From Siphonodentalium dalli (lineage: Eukaryota; Mollusca; Scaphopoda; Gadilida; Siphonodentaliidae), in assembly GCA_032622095.1 (NCBI GenBank), contig CP136063.1, forward strand, positions 114,660,723 through 114,724,722: a stretch of 64,000 nt of DNA. The letters are read 5' to 3'. Under the pieces are notes generated by a model, which was not told the DNA's origin, searched no databases, and worked only from the letters and a program-made list of their open reading frames with translations. The translations under genes were made by a program, and so were the position numbers. Below are positions 1 through 13,700 of the stretch, piece after piece; the stretch's first letter is position 1; every line of letters begins with the position of its first letter.

Positions 1-2634
1 GATAACAAAACTAAAAAAATATGTACTGCTGTTCATACCGGTAGATTAAAAAGATATTCTCTGATTCTATGTAAAATTTGGAATGTTATGAGATTCTTTC
101 TGCGCCAATACAAGTTTTATATTGATAATATGGAATTTGACATTCATTTGCTCCCATCAAGCGAACACATTGCATTCTACATTTCATTGAGTGTGTGCTC
201 TAAATTGTGGCGGGAATAGGACAACCATTTTTATTATCTCATTGCAATGAATGATAAGGGCTACAGAAGGTGTGGATTTCATAAAATATGATTGCCTTGT
301 TTTATGTTTCATTGCCAACAATAGGATACTCTGAAGGAATCATCTGATAAAAAATATTCTGACTTATTTATATTTAAATTTGTTGTGTTCTTCCTGCAAT
401 TTTTATTTGCAGCATCATTAAAAGGCTTTTTTCATCAGAGGTGCAATATTATACGAAAGATTAAGTATGTCAGGAAAAAGTACTTTTTTAATTCTTTTTA
501 TTTACTCACTACTGTGGTTGTGGAACTCTGTTGAGATGAATTCACCATCACCATTTGATACAAACCTGTCTTTGCATACCCACACTTATAAACTGATACA
601 TTGGCTTCAAGCTTAGGAGATTTATTTTCTTTATATCACTTGTTATATGAATGTTTCTGTTCTACACTGTAATATGTGTAGTCTGTTTACTGTCTGCTCT
701 ACCCTGTATGTAGAAAATCATCACATTTTAACTTGTTGAACTTCGGTGAACTATCATATACTTGTATAATATTAATGAAGCCCAATTTTACTGTTAATCA
801 TAAATTCAGAAGTCAATATTTGGCTAATCGGGCAACTAAAATATGTCTGTTCAGCTTTGTTTATAATGCATAGTTACTGTAATTATATCAAATTATTATA
901 ACATGATAAAAATAAGCTTAAAATATGTAAGTTAGAAATCTCTTTTAAAATTTATCACTATTGTGTTTCAAATTAATGAAAATTTTTAGACAATTTGAAT
1001 TTTATGGGCTCTTATTGAAAATATAGTCAATACCTGACAGAGTATCCCATTATATGGTTCCAGTTTCAAACTGATTTTCAGGAATTTACTACATTGATAA
1101 TCTAATTAGGCTGGGGATCATTAAATGTGATTTGTTCCCAAATAAGTTTCTAGGCAAATTAGTTGAAATTAAAAATTTGTATCCTCCACTAAAACGGTAC
1201 TCAAAGCAGTGATCTCCTTGGAATAGACATTTTAGTGGCCCATAATATTCTTTGGGCAGTAATAAGATTCTATCGAAATCCAACCTTGTGTGTCCATATC
1301 TCTCGCCTGAGCACTATATCCAGGAGATGTCGTACTGAAATAAGTATGCAAAATGCTTTTAACTCTTCACCCCCGCTGTCATGTATGTTCTCCCCCGCTG
1401 CCCGCTACTGTGTCACGGCTACATAATGTAATAGCTCCCACAATTCATATAGGTCCCTCTGGGGATCCCTCTATGTGTCCCTGCCATAGAAAACTAAAAT
1501 ATTATATATAAATTCCATTGGAAGCATGCCTGAATTTAAGCGGTCGGTCAGACACAGACATTTTCCGATACATATCGCCAAATGTCCGACCATTTTCATT
1601 TTTAGCCTGACATTATGTCCGGCAGTCTATTTTAAAATAAAATCTCATATATTTGGCAAGAATGTTGTCTAAAGTGTTATAGTTGTGCGTATCATACACC
1701 TTTTACGTGGACAATTAGGCCTAATACCCCTGAAAACGAACGCAATATTGAAGCAGAAAGCATCAACAAGTACACACTCATTATATTGGAATTCCCAAAG
1801 TTATAAATAGATAGCACAAAGGGAGTGAATTCAGTTTTGAATTGATTTCGTTTTGAGGAAGTTTGTGTTCTAAGTTCGTCAATAAAAGGACTTCTAGTGT
1901 GTGAAGTTCATTTGTTTTGATTGTGAGATATAATTAGATCGATTAGAGTGATTTTGGTCAATATAGTCAATTATTTATCAGTCACTGAATGTGATCACTG
2001 GGTGATTTATTTTTGCATTTCCTATTTTCGTTTTTGGATCGATTTTGGACTGATTGACAGAACTTTCCCCTCCTCAAGCCAACATTTGCCTGATATTTTA
2101 AACAAGGTGAAATCACTTCTTCAAATTTGACCATAGAGTGATCACTAGTGTGTGCACAAGAACAAAAATAGCCAGCATTGTATGAGTGCCATTCAGTAGA
2201 AAATTTATCAAAATCTAGTGTTTTTCAATGACGGGTGTTTCCCTAGCAACCGTTGTCAAGGAAGTTTGGCACCCGAAGGTCATCTATGACCCTCATGTGA
2301 ATATAAATTTGCCATACCCACGATCCCTCTAAACATTAGTATTTAGGCTTAGCGCTAAAGACAACAAAAATCCTAATTAAGTCCTGTAAATCTGGGGTCT
2401 GGGGCATTTTACCCTCATATATTCGGTGGTGAAAGAGTTAAGTATCAGGAAATATTAGCAGACAACAGATAATACAAGGGCAGAAGCATTCCTATTCATT
2501 GGTGGGAAATGTTCCGATAATATAAAGTTACTATCTGAACATTTCCTAAGGGAACTCCTTGTATTTGACAATGAATATTTAGTATATAAAGTGTTAAACC
2601 AATGATTGAATTAGAAATAAAATGCTCTAGCTGT
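1..2634. other. Upstream intron or flank, no gene seen
   Basis: The sequence is AT-rich with stops in all frames. I saw no exon that could supply the missing first RRM. Around 2450-2600 there is decayed M6-type sequence (GGGAAATGTTCCGATAAT and an inverted partner). Confidence 0.5.
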
Positions 2635-3629
2635 TTAACTCATTCAGTGCCGGCGTGACTAAAGTCTTGCAGAGTTCAAACTCTCTGAGAGGTCAACGTA
2701 TACACCGTACAGATCTGTTAATTTGAAACCAATTTTGATTGCGTAAAGGGCCATTACTATCAATTCGGTCATTTCCTGATCCATCGAACACTTGGTTTAC
2801 CACCAAACGATCGAGGAACGCTGATTTGGACAACGTGCGCATTACGTCAATCAAACTATGTACCTTAAGGGATTTGCCAAATTACGATGATAAATTACTA
2901 TATAAAACATTCAGATTGCTCTTACAGTTTCTAAGATATCGAAGTGAAATATGGTAGTGAGGCGTTTTTCGATGCGCTGAATTCGATAGAATTGTCACCG
3001 GGTTACTCCGATGGCCCAAAATGATGATTCATTGATGCTGTACATGTAGATACATGTATCACACGAACGGGAAGTATATGCCGCACAGCGATAGAACGAT
3101 TTTTGTAGGCCTATCGAACAGAAGCAATTGATTTTCAAATTTTTTTCTTCCCATTTTATCATCTGCTTCTCTGGTAAATCGGATATTGTAAACGTCATCC
3201 CATTTAGAAAATTTGAAGGGTCTCATTTATCACCCCCCCCCCCCCCCCCCCCCACTTCCGATCATTGCCATAACATAATGCTATGATATTCCACCAGCAA
3301 AATAAATGCCTAAAACTGCACAGAATAAGTTAGTTAGATGGTCACATAAAACAGATTTGTAATTTTACGCAATCGGTGTTAATTTGAAGTACTCGTTGCC
3401 ATGGAAACACAAAATTCTGGACCTGTGATGACCCTGTAGTACCGAAATAGGACTTTCAAAGAACTTCGTGAGTAGGGCCTCTAATATCAATTCCTGCTGT
3501 CAGTTAGATTCTTTCCAATATTGAATAATCAAACTAAATATATAGCTAGTGTAAATGATGTCTTTTTCCCCAGGAAACCTGGCACACAGCTGGCATTTTC
3601 CCCAGGTAACCTGGCACTGAATGAGTTAA
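2635..3629. mobile_element. M8: 1 kb element with TTAA ends
   Basis: Both ends read TTAA followed by inverted copies of CTCATTCAGTGCC, at 2635 and 3629. There is no transposase frame inside, so it is non-autonomous. A run of about 22 C lies at 3232-3253 within it. The TTAA duplication suggests piggyBac-type mobilisation. Confidence 0.7.
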
Positions 3630-4231
3630 TGAACCCAGTTTCGTGTGCCAAATAAGCAGTTCTTGAATTTTGGCTCACTCCTTTAAAAGTGCTTAAATAT
3701 CAACCCTTGTCCTTGAAAAGTCCTTAAATTTATTGGACAATATTAGCCATATATGATATTAGATAATTTTCAAAGCTTCATTGTCCTTCAAACAATATAA
3801 TTACTGCTGATGCATAGATTACTATAAACAACAATCCAGGTTTTCCCCACCTCAGTAAAATGTCATTAAACTATGTGCTCATACTTGCATGATCTCATCC
3901 ATTTGTGCTCAGTTTTACCCTTTCTATACTACTGGTATATACTGATGAATATTGCACTTGAAGAATAGTGTGTGCCAGGTTCGCTCCTTAAAAGTTTAGT
4001 CAATATTTGGCAATTTTCCTGTCTTTATGTGATCAGATTGCGTTGGCTGTGAAGGTAAAAGAAAACAGATGATCTCATGGTTCATACCATATTGACAAGC
4101 AACAGTGCAGTGCAGGCAAACATCAATGTTTCAAGAAATATTGAGAATTAGAAATATTTCGTAGATATTTTTTCTTGTGTAAAGATTCTTCATATGTGTT
4201 CCTTATTATACACAAAAAACAGGACATATGT

Positions 4232-4750
4232 TATTTGTCCATCTCATCATCAGTCTGTTTGTCCGTTAGTTTTTTTTTTCCAGATGATAACTTTAGTAAG
4301 TCTGATCTGAATGGAATGAAATTTGGTATATGAGTTCACTAGCCCAAAATACAGGTCAAGTTCGAATTTGGGTTCTGCCCGCCAATTTCACCAGAGTTTC
4401 AGCTCATTTGCACTCAATTTTCATTTCCGTATGATAACTTTAGTCACTCTAAATAGAATGGAATTTTGGTATGTGGATTTACTGACACAAGTTCGAATTT
4501 GTGTTCCGCCCGCCAATTTTCTCAAGAGATACGGACCATTTTGTTTGAATTTGCACTCAATTTCTGTTTCCAGATTGTAACTTCAGAAAGTCTGAACTAA
4601 ATGGAATGAAATTTGGTATGTGAGTTTTACTGCCCAAACTACAGGTCAAGTTCGAATTTGGGTTCTGCCTGCCAATTTTCATCAGAGTTATGGCCCTTTG
4701 TTGGAATTTCCACAGGTGAATTTTGCCACGCTCTTGTGATGCTCTTGTTT
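4232..4750 (+). repeat. P6: tandem-unit element, plus copy
   Basis: Three units of about 145 bp each contain a GATAACTTTAG-like phrase, TGGAATGAAATTTGGTA and an AGTTCGAATTTG phrase. The last unit carries AGAGTTATGGCCCTTTG. The head contains GTCTGTTTGTCCGTT and the tail GATGCTCTTGTTTC. A reverse copy is at 49.0-49.35 kb. Confidence 0.65.
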
Positions 4751-5175
4751 CAACATTTAATTGTTAAAGTTTGTCCATCTTGAATTCTCGACTTAAATTT
4801 TCAGATTCCAACTTTGGGGATGAAATATGTTTTATTAAATTGTGATTGAATTCTTATTTAATTTTAGTAACTACCATGAGTATGGTAGAGATTAATATCA
4901 AGCAAACAAAAGTTTCTTTTGGAATTTTAAAGGCTTTTAGTGTTTCAAATCCAGGTTATTTCAGTGGAAGGAATATTGGGTTACCAAAGCCTTTTAGTAC
5001 TTGAATTACCAAAGTTTAAAAATGTACTGACTGACATGTTTTGAGCTTCCATTGTTATACATTAACCAAGGACAAACTCATACATGTACAAAGAAAAACT
5101 GTTCAAATCATCAAATGATGTTTTCATTCGGGATCTGTTGTGATGCAAAATGATTTGCTGACTGTTTTTTTCCAG

Positions 5176-5295
5176 AATCAACAACAGAGGCAAAATAATA
5201 ATTACAACAAGTTCCAGAATAAGGTGTTCATTGGAGGGATTCCACCCAATGCTGATGATGATGTCCTGAAGAGCGTCTTTGCACAATTTGGGAAT
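5176..5295 (+). CDS. DAZAP1: hnRNP exon: start of RRM2 (RNP2)
   Basis: This 120-nt exon is exactly 40 codons. The acceptor is a T-rich tract ending ttttccag and the donor is GTGAGT. An Asn/Gln-rich leader (NQQQRQNNNYN) precedes RNP2 (KVFIGGIP) and the first helix, ending at AQFGN. The polar leader looks like the linker between two RRMs, which is why the first RRM is inferred upstream. Confidence 0.9.
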
Positions 5296-7728
5296 GTGAG
5301 TGATTGATTTATATGAAAAACTTTCTGCCTTATATTCATGACACTTTGTAGGCCTTTACTGCATTCATGCACCTATGCAGCAAGAAAACTATAATTGCAT
5401 CTGTAAGTCCACAACAATTTATAGCACTCTAAAATAGCAAAAATATGTAGAGCTTGTTTCTGCCAACAATTTTTAATAGCATTTAAATTTTCTGACCAAA
5501 TGTTACGCCATTGCACTTGTGCTCTGAACGCTGGATGTTCGCCGAAGTTCTATGTCTATCACATGCCTGGTCAGCAAGATTTCTTCAAATTATATCCCTG
5601 TCTCATCATTTATGAGATGCTGTACTATGCACCTGATGTCCGACAACAAATTATCCCAGTTAAAACAGTAACATAAACACACGTACATTTGCGGTGCCTG
5701 TGGTTTCGCATCTCAAAGATAGGGACCAATCAGAAACATAGGTTCTTAATTGAGGGTTCATTGATATACATGACCATTACCAATTAGAATAATTTTTGTG
5801 AAGTACTAAGCCCTATGGCATTTTTCAACCAGTATTTAAATGCTTGAGGCTGTCATAAAGCAATCTGGCTGAATGGCAAACGGGGTTTTATAGGGATGTT
5901 GAGAAAAATTCCACAATGTTAATTATGTTTTTTTCCCTTTTCAAGGTTATTGATGTGAATGTTATGGTTGATCCATCTAAAGGTAGATCAAGAGGTATGT
6001 CTATACTGGATTAAAAAAATATTTTAACAAACATTTAATATAGGTGCTGCTGTTGTGATAAACGCATGGAGTCCATTCTGCAGATGATACCTGTTCCATG
6101 TCTAATTTTCATGTTTGTTAAGTAGTTACATTTATATTTGATAAATAGATGGTTTCATCAATAGCTCAGCTCTCAGACTATGTCTGCTTGAAGAAATTAA
6201 AGAATTTAACATTCAGCAATCATTGCCAAAAAACTATATCAGTTGAACCAAATAAGAAAAATTAATATTTAAGTCAGTGTAAATGTGATTATTTATCATT
6301 AAAGGTACTCAACCCGATAAAACTCCTCTCAATTACTATTTCAATGGCTTCGGGGGTCAAAAATATTTGATTCGAGTCGAGGAAGTCACCCATCAAAGCT
6401 CAGATTTGTTAGATATCGATTTTAGAAATCTATTATTTTTCATTATCAGGAATACTATCTGGCCCAGAACTCAGTCAAAATTGCGTAAAAATTACACTTG
6501 ATTTTAGAGTTATTCATCCTTGTCTGTTTGAATAGATTTGGAGTACACATCCAGAGCAGATTACGGCAGTTATTGGTACTCATCTCGAGAACATAACAAA
6601 TTTGAAAAATCAATATCTAATAACTCTGAGCTTTGTTTGATGGGTTCCTCGACTCGAATCAAATATTTTTTACCCCCAAAGCCAAAGAAATAGTAATATA
6701 GGACCCTCTGATCGGATTGTTGTTGTTGGAATCTGTTGAGATGGGGACCCTCTTTACGGGTTGAGTACCTTTAAACCTTTCTATACTAAGTTGATTCTCC
6801 CAGTCAGATAAAAGTTTACATCGGAATTATCTATTATTGATTTGTAGGGATCTTAAGGTGAAAAAAGCCGATGGTCATTTGTTGAACATATTATCTGAAA
6901 ATTTCCTTTGGGGATAACGACTCATCAACGATGCTTTAATATAGAAAGGTTAACTTTGGACAAAATTAATCCCGACAAAATAATTATAAAAAATGATTTT
7001 GCCCACCAAAAATGACGATGTATGTTGTCCATCCATATACACCGCACTACAGAGAAAGATTAATCGCTTTGAGAGCCTAAATACACTAGTGGAGTGTCAT
7101 ACATCATTTCAGCGATCAATTCATATATGCAATATGGCAATAATATAGAAAATCTAATTAATTTTTTCACTGAAAAATGCAAAATGTGACTTATCAACTT
7201 GACATATATACTGAATAATGCGTTCTTAGCTCACCTAAGACTAAGTCTCCGGTGTAGCTATAGTTATTACTCCTCGTCCGTCCGTTAACATCTTCTCCAG
7301 AACCTTCTTCAGAACTGCAAGATCAATTTGTCCAATTATGATTGTCGGGTCAAATAAGGCGGGGCCAGGGACAGAACTCTCTCCTTTTATAGTAATTCTT
7401 AAAATGTATTCTTCTCAAGAACCATCAGGCCTATTTAGCTTATATTTGGTGTGTAGTTCTCGGGTGACTTACCACTTTTCTGTCTAATGAAATCATCGAT
7501 ATTTAAAACATCTTCTCTGGAACCACCTGACTGATTAATCTGGCATTGGTGTGTAGGGTCCATGGATAGTTGGGATTCAAATATGGTAAAATAGTGGGCC
7601 AGTTAAAAAAAAGGAGCAAGTCAGGTTGGAAATTTCCAAAATCTGTTATAGCTCTATGTAATAGTTATAAAATTCTGATCTGGGCATATGCAAGATCAAT
7701 TTGATAAACTCCTCAAGTTTGGTTCTGT

Positions 7729-7761
<33 letters not shown>

Positions 7762-10700
7762 GGAAATTTCAAGTTGGACATAACCCACCACTCAACAGAT
7801 ACCCTCTAGCTATGTCCCTGTTCAGAGCTACTTGTTTTATAGTGACTATTGTAGTCTTCAGAGTCCCAGTCTTTACAGTCAGGTGAGTGACTGTCTTGTG
7901 TTATTAAAATACTAACTAAATAATGATTGCTTTTCCTCTAAATCATCACAGACTACATAAAATAGTATTAAAAGGATATGAAATTCTATATCAAACAAGA
8001 TAGTGGCACTTCTGTTGCAGACGTATTACTTCAGTGGCACAGCAATAATGATCTGAGATGCATTCCGTATTTGGAAAAGATTTGGCATGTCACCATGGAA
8101 CTGCCTCCATCCTTTCTAGAAAAGTCATTTAATGGAAGTTTTATAGTTGTAAATTAAAAAATATCGTTCATTTATTAAAGAGACAAAGTTTATGTCAAAA
8201 GCCTGACACAATCTTGACTTAAACCAGGTTTTCCGCTATAACGGCATGGGATCCCCTAAATGGCTCCATTCCCCTAGCCAAGTTTTCCCCTCTTAAACCG
8301 CCAATTGATTAGAATTTTTAGGGTCCCATTCCCCCAGCCCAGATTTCCCCTGCTACCATACCCCTTGACACATATCAAGTATAGAGATGTATAAAACTTA
8401 TCGTCATCTTGTTTGAATATCAATAAGGAATTTTAGAGGACAACTTTATTTGATATCTTTGCAAGAATACAGACGCTGAACGAAATTGCATACCGGGACT
8501 TGGACTGGAGGTGACATAACTAGAATTTTTTTTACATCTCTTTGGAGTTGAGATAATTTAGGTTAAATTCAGATCTCATGGTGGGTTAACAGTGTGTTGA
8601 AATTAAGGAATTATGCGCTGTCTTGGCGACTGTATATTCTGAAATATCCAGTTGTTAGGCATCCGTAAATAAGTTTTGGTCTTTTGAATGGGTACATACT
8701 GTAGCATCTGTGGATTATTTATTTATAGACTCCATTTTATATTTTTATGATCACAATATATGTCTATTACTTTTGAAGTTAGAGGGTTTGATAGCTTGAC
8801 AACTTTGGCAGAAAATATATCCAGGTAAAACGATCTGCCAATTACAATATCTTACACTTCTAGATTATAGACCTGTATGGCGAAAGTATATGTAGATAAA
8901 TTGGTGTTTCTACATTGAAATTATTTACTGGATTTTCCCCTTAGCTGCCAGTGGCCCCATTCCCCTGACCCCTAGCGGAAACCCTGCTTATATGTCGGCT
9001 GAGGATAAATAATGTCAGTCAATATATGTAGTAAAGGGCTTTGTTGTTGGTCAATTAACAAGAATTTTGAATCCCAGAATTGGGCAGGAATGTGACAAAA
9101 GTGAGGATGATTAGATATAATTTAATGCTTCAAATCAGCTCATTGAGGCCTCTTTAAATTTGACTTAGACATTTTACTTGCTTTTTCACAACACCAAACT
9201 TGTATGTTATGACTCGGCCACTACACCCATTTGAAGAAATCACAATTAAACTATTACTGTAAAAATATTAAACAAAAATTCAACAACATCGCTGACATTC
9301 CCTTTCATTTAACACGATGTCTGAACAATGCAGAAAGGTTAACAAACAATTTATTAATGTGTTTTGTGCTGGCAATTTTGATGCACAATTCATTGAAATA
9401 CATGCATTGTGAGCTGCAAGAGAGTGTTTCAAATCACTTTAAATAACAAAAGTGAGAAGTACCATCCAGAAAAATGCATAAGAAGAACCTCATCCTCATA
9501 TATCATCAGGTGAAAAATGCACAGGTTTTCAGATTAAGGCAAACAGATGATTTTTTTTATTGACACAAAGACAGACTTTTGTTCAACACTGCTAAGGCAC
9601 GTTGAGTTTTGCTCACTTCTAAAAAATTGAGCTGCCGGATGGGATGAAGATTTTTTTTTTTTCGGTGAAGATTGAAGACTTTATAGGTACATGTATCATC
9701 ATGGCCAGATGACAAGAAGATTTTTTATGAGCTCACAAGTGTTTTAAAATAAATTTTACGTCTCTAACCATTGAGTGTTTTCTCTTCCATTCACCTTCTT
9801 GATTTCTTATATATTTTACTGTCACAACTGAGGTTTCATTTTCAAAGTTTAAGAAGTATATTCATTTATTATACCCCCCCCCCCCCCCCACTTTTGGAAG
9901 AAAAATGGGGGGAGGTGTATACTGGTTTGACCGTCTTGAAATTCTATATTTGGAAAACAGGTCAAAAGCATCCCTTCCACATCACTGTTTCTAATATAAT
10001 TGCCTGAGGATACAAGTATTTAATGTATTGGCCTATATATTTATATTTAAACATGGGATCTGTTCATATTGCATTGACTCTGAAAATCATGTCATGCTCA
10101 GTTATTCCATATGATATTGGTCGACGTCTGTTAATTAATTAAATGGTTACTGTGAAAATTAATCAGCAATATTTTACTTGCATCAAGAAGTATCTGCAAT
10201 TTTTAATTGTGAATATACTATTAAAATGGTGACCAGTCTATAGGGCGTTGTGAGCGACCTCTGTGTTATTGTACATATACTATTAAATACTATTAAAGTA
10301 ATTATTCCACCTGACATGAGATAATGTTCTATACTTAGAATAGCATTTATCACAGGAGCATGCACATATTATATTAAAATTATTAAATATATTGGCTAGA
10401 AAAGTAAATAATGTTTATATCGAAGATGTCAGGTTACAGTTTATGATAATGATAAAAGTTTTTATTTTATTTCATTACTAATTCATCCTATACTAAGATA
10501 TGATATTACACGTTTTAATACTAGATTGGAGTTCTGCCAAGGATCAATATATATACTCGTTATTTTTCATATTATATGAAGACCTATTATAATATTATGC
10601 CTCTAGGATTCGGGTTTCTGACATTCGACAATGAAGATTCAGTGGAAGCAGCCTGTTTACAGCATTATGTCAACGTTAATGGAAAGAAGGTGCACATTTC

Positions 10701-13700
10701 ACTCATTCTAGTCTTGAGAGGAAACTCTACCCATATTGTGCAAAACAAAATGTCATGCATAACCTTGTATTTGTTTTGCCACATGGTTTGTATTTGAGTC
10801 TCGAATCACACTGTTTCTAACTCCATCACCACAGCATAATTTTCAAGTTTTTCATTTTTCTTCAGAGAGATTTAAAAAAAAAAGCTGTTACTTAATACCT
10901 CCATTCTTTATATACTTCGTTGCCGATTGAGTCAAATTTTAGAACAATATCTCATATAAATGTGGCCTTTTGTTCAATTAAATATACATTTGCCACAATG
11001 ATGTATTTCACAGTTTTTTTTTTTATCAAGACTCTGATAGTACTGTTCTCGCCAGCAAAAAAGTATTCTGAATATTAAAATATTTATTTGTTTTTAGTAC
11101 AAAATGCACAAAAAAAGTTTGATTGATGTTAAAGCCAGGTAATTTGATGTGATGATTTATTTTTTAACTCAAATTTAGCATATTTAAACTGTAAAACTAG
11201 GGAAATTACAAATACAGTGATCCTGAGGGGTATCTGAAGCCTTGAATATCCTTGGACCTTATATATTACCATTCATGTGATCCAAGGAGCCAAAATTGCC
11301 ATGGTGGATTTGCATATCCTTGTATTTCGCTGAGATTTTCAACACAATGAATAATTTCCTGAAGAAAAAAAACTGGCTTTGAATGCCTTGGTGTTCATTA
11401 GCTATGATTTGTATGAACCATGAGTTAGGAGGGATGATCGGAGAACCTGGCTTCAACTCAATATTTATATATAAAAAGAAGGTGAATTATGGCTGCAGTG
11501 ATGGAGTTATTCTGTTAGTCTTCTGAGTTTCTGTTTTGAAAGTCCTGACTGGTGAGAGCCTTCATGCATCTGAATCTTAAATGCAGCAAGAAATCCAGTA
11601 TTGAGATATATGCCTGGTAGCCATTGTCAGAATGTGGGGAGGGGCTTCAAATCTTGAATAAACATTTCAAGAATTAGAAATTTCATGAATGAACATCTGG
11701 AAGAAATCTATACCTATAAATTAGGTTGATCATTCTAATATTTTAATTCCCATACCCAATACAAAACTAAATGTAGCAATGTATTTGAACCAAGAGTTGA
11801 ATATATATATATTTTTTTAATTTTCAATTTCTCAATACCCACATTTGGAAACTTTTCTCAAAACCATAATAGGTTGTTTTGTCAATATTTTACAGCCCGA
11901 AAATGTAGGCACTACTAAAAAAATGTTTTAACGCAATGCTGGTATACGAGTGCAACTGATTTTTCTCTTGACTTGGTCTTCTGTTAAAATCTAAAGTTGA
12001 CCACCCCCCCCCCCTCCATGTGACAAAATTGCAAAAAAACCTCTAGCCTTGCCCTGTAACTGTAAAAGTTTTGACAAAATATATATCCAAGTTGCTGGAT
12101 ACCCTTGTTGTAGATACTGGTAGTTATATTGAAACAACTTTAAAAAATCACCAATTTCTTTAGCCTTTTCAAGATTGCATTTAAATGGGGCATTTTTTTT
12201 TTTTTGAATCCTATTTTTGTATGGAATAAGCACTGGAATAAGCATTAAGAATAAACAATGTAATACCTCTTAGGATGATTAAGGTAAGATTGTATATTAA
12301 TCTATGTGAACAGCACAGCTTGTTTAAACATTATTTCAACTGAAAACCATATTTTAAAATTTTGGACATGGTTTTTGTACATTAATTTGAGTTCTGTCTC
12401 AAAATAAATGGGAAATTCAGCAATGTGAATTTGAAATAGTACTACCAAGTACAGTTTGAAGCTGTTTACCCAGTGTTAATGGGGATTGATGTGTGACTTA
12501 TTTCCGACTGATATGCATAGATGTAATGAACCGAGGAACTAAATTTTGTCATGTTCAATTCTGCAAGTGATATTGCAGCTTTCTTTTGATTTCTCTTGAC
12601 TTGTTTATGGCTGTGCTGTTCACACTCATTTTTACCACGTACCTAACCAGTAACTCTTAATAGTGGAGTCATGTGTATCCACCAGACAGCGCCACACACA
12701 CATAAATGCCCTGAAGTTTAACTTTTGATTTTTGGCACGTTAGAAAAACATCCTGATATTCTGGATACTATGGATACTTATGTACCACATATATTGATAG
12801 TTGCATGTCTCTTTTCTTATGTCCAACAATGTAGGACAAATAAAAAAATGACTTCTTTTTTCCCCCTGACATTTCCTTCATTTTTGTTATTCGAGAGTTT
12901 AAATGCAGTTTGTAATTTTTTTATATTGCATCTTTGATTTCTATATCACAGATCAGCCAAGGGGTTAATTACTGTCACTATGTTACTACATATTCGGCAT
13001 TGCATGGGCATGCAAACACTTTATTTTAATCACTTCTTTCTCAATGAATCTTCATGTAGTGATATGGGGGTAGTAAATATACCAGATTTCTCTGTTATCA
13101 AATTCATGCATCAGAGTGGACAAGCATTTAGGTTACTAGAAATGCATAAATAACTTGACTGGCATCATATATACAGTGATGCCCTAATTAATCGATTCCT
13201 TAACAACAGCAGAATTATGGGTAATTTTTTAAGATTCAGTCGGAAATATGGCTTGTTGCCATTCATCAGAAAGTTCTCACTGCAGCAAGCCATATTTCCA
13301 ACTAAATCCTGAAAAATTACCCATGCTGTGGTTAAGGAATCATTTATTTAGGGCATTACTGTAGAGAACTTCTCATGGAATAGGACTGTTTGGTGTATAC
13401 ACTTAACTCTGGCCTCAGCTCAGTATCACACTTGTTTAGCAGTTTGCTGTATCAAACTCTCAAAACAAAGTATCAGATGACAGATTGCACAGTACTAACT
13501 CCCTTGTACCTTGTTCTTTGAGCAGAGACTGAGCATGAACAGGGTGTTTTGTCCCCCCAATGTTGATGTGTGAGCCATCACCAGTTATCACTATTAAATA
13601 TCCAAAATATTGCAATACATTTTCTAACTAATCTGTTCATTGCAAAGGCAATGCTGTGAACTATAACGAGCATTGTCTTCTGCCAAAAAGATGTGTCAGT

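Noticed and set aside
1-5175. Exon for the first RRM of the hnRNP gene
   Set aside because: No RNP1 or RNP2 motif in any plus-strand frame that I could find; it presumably lies upstream of the window.
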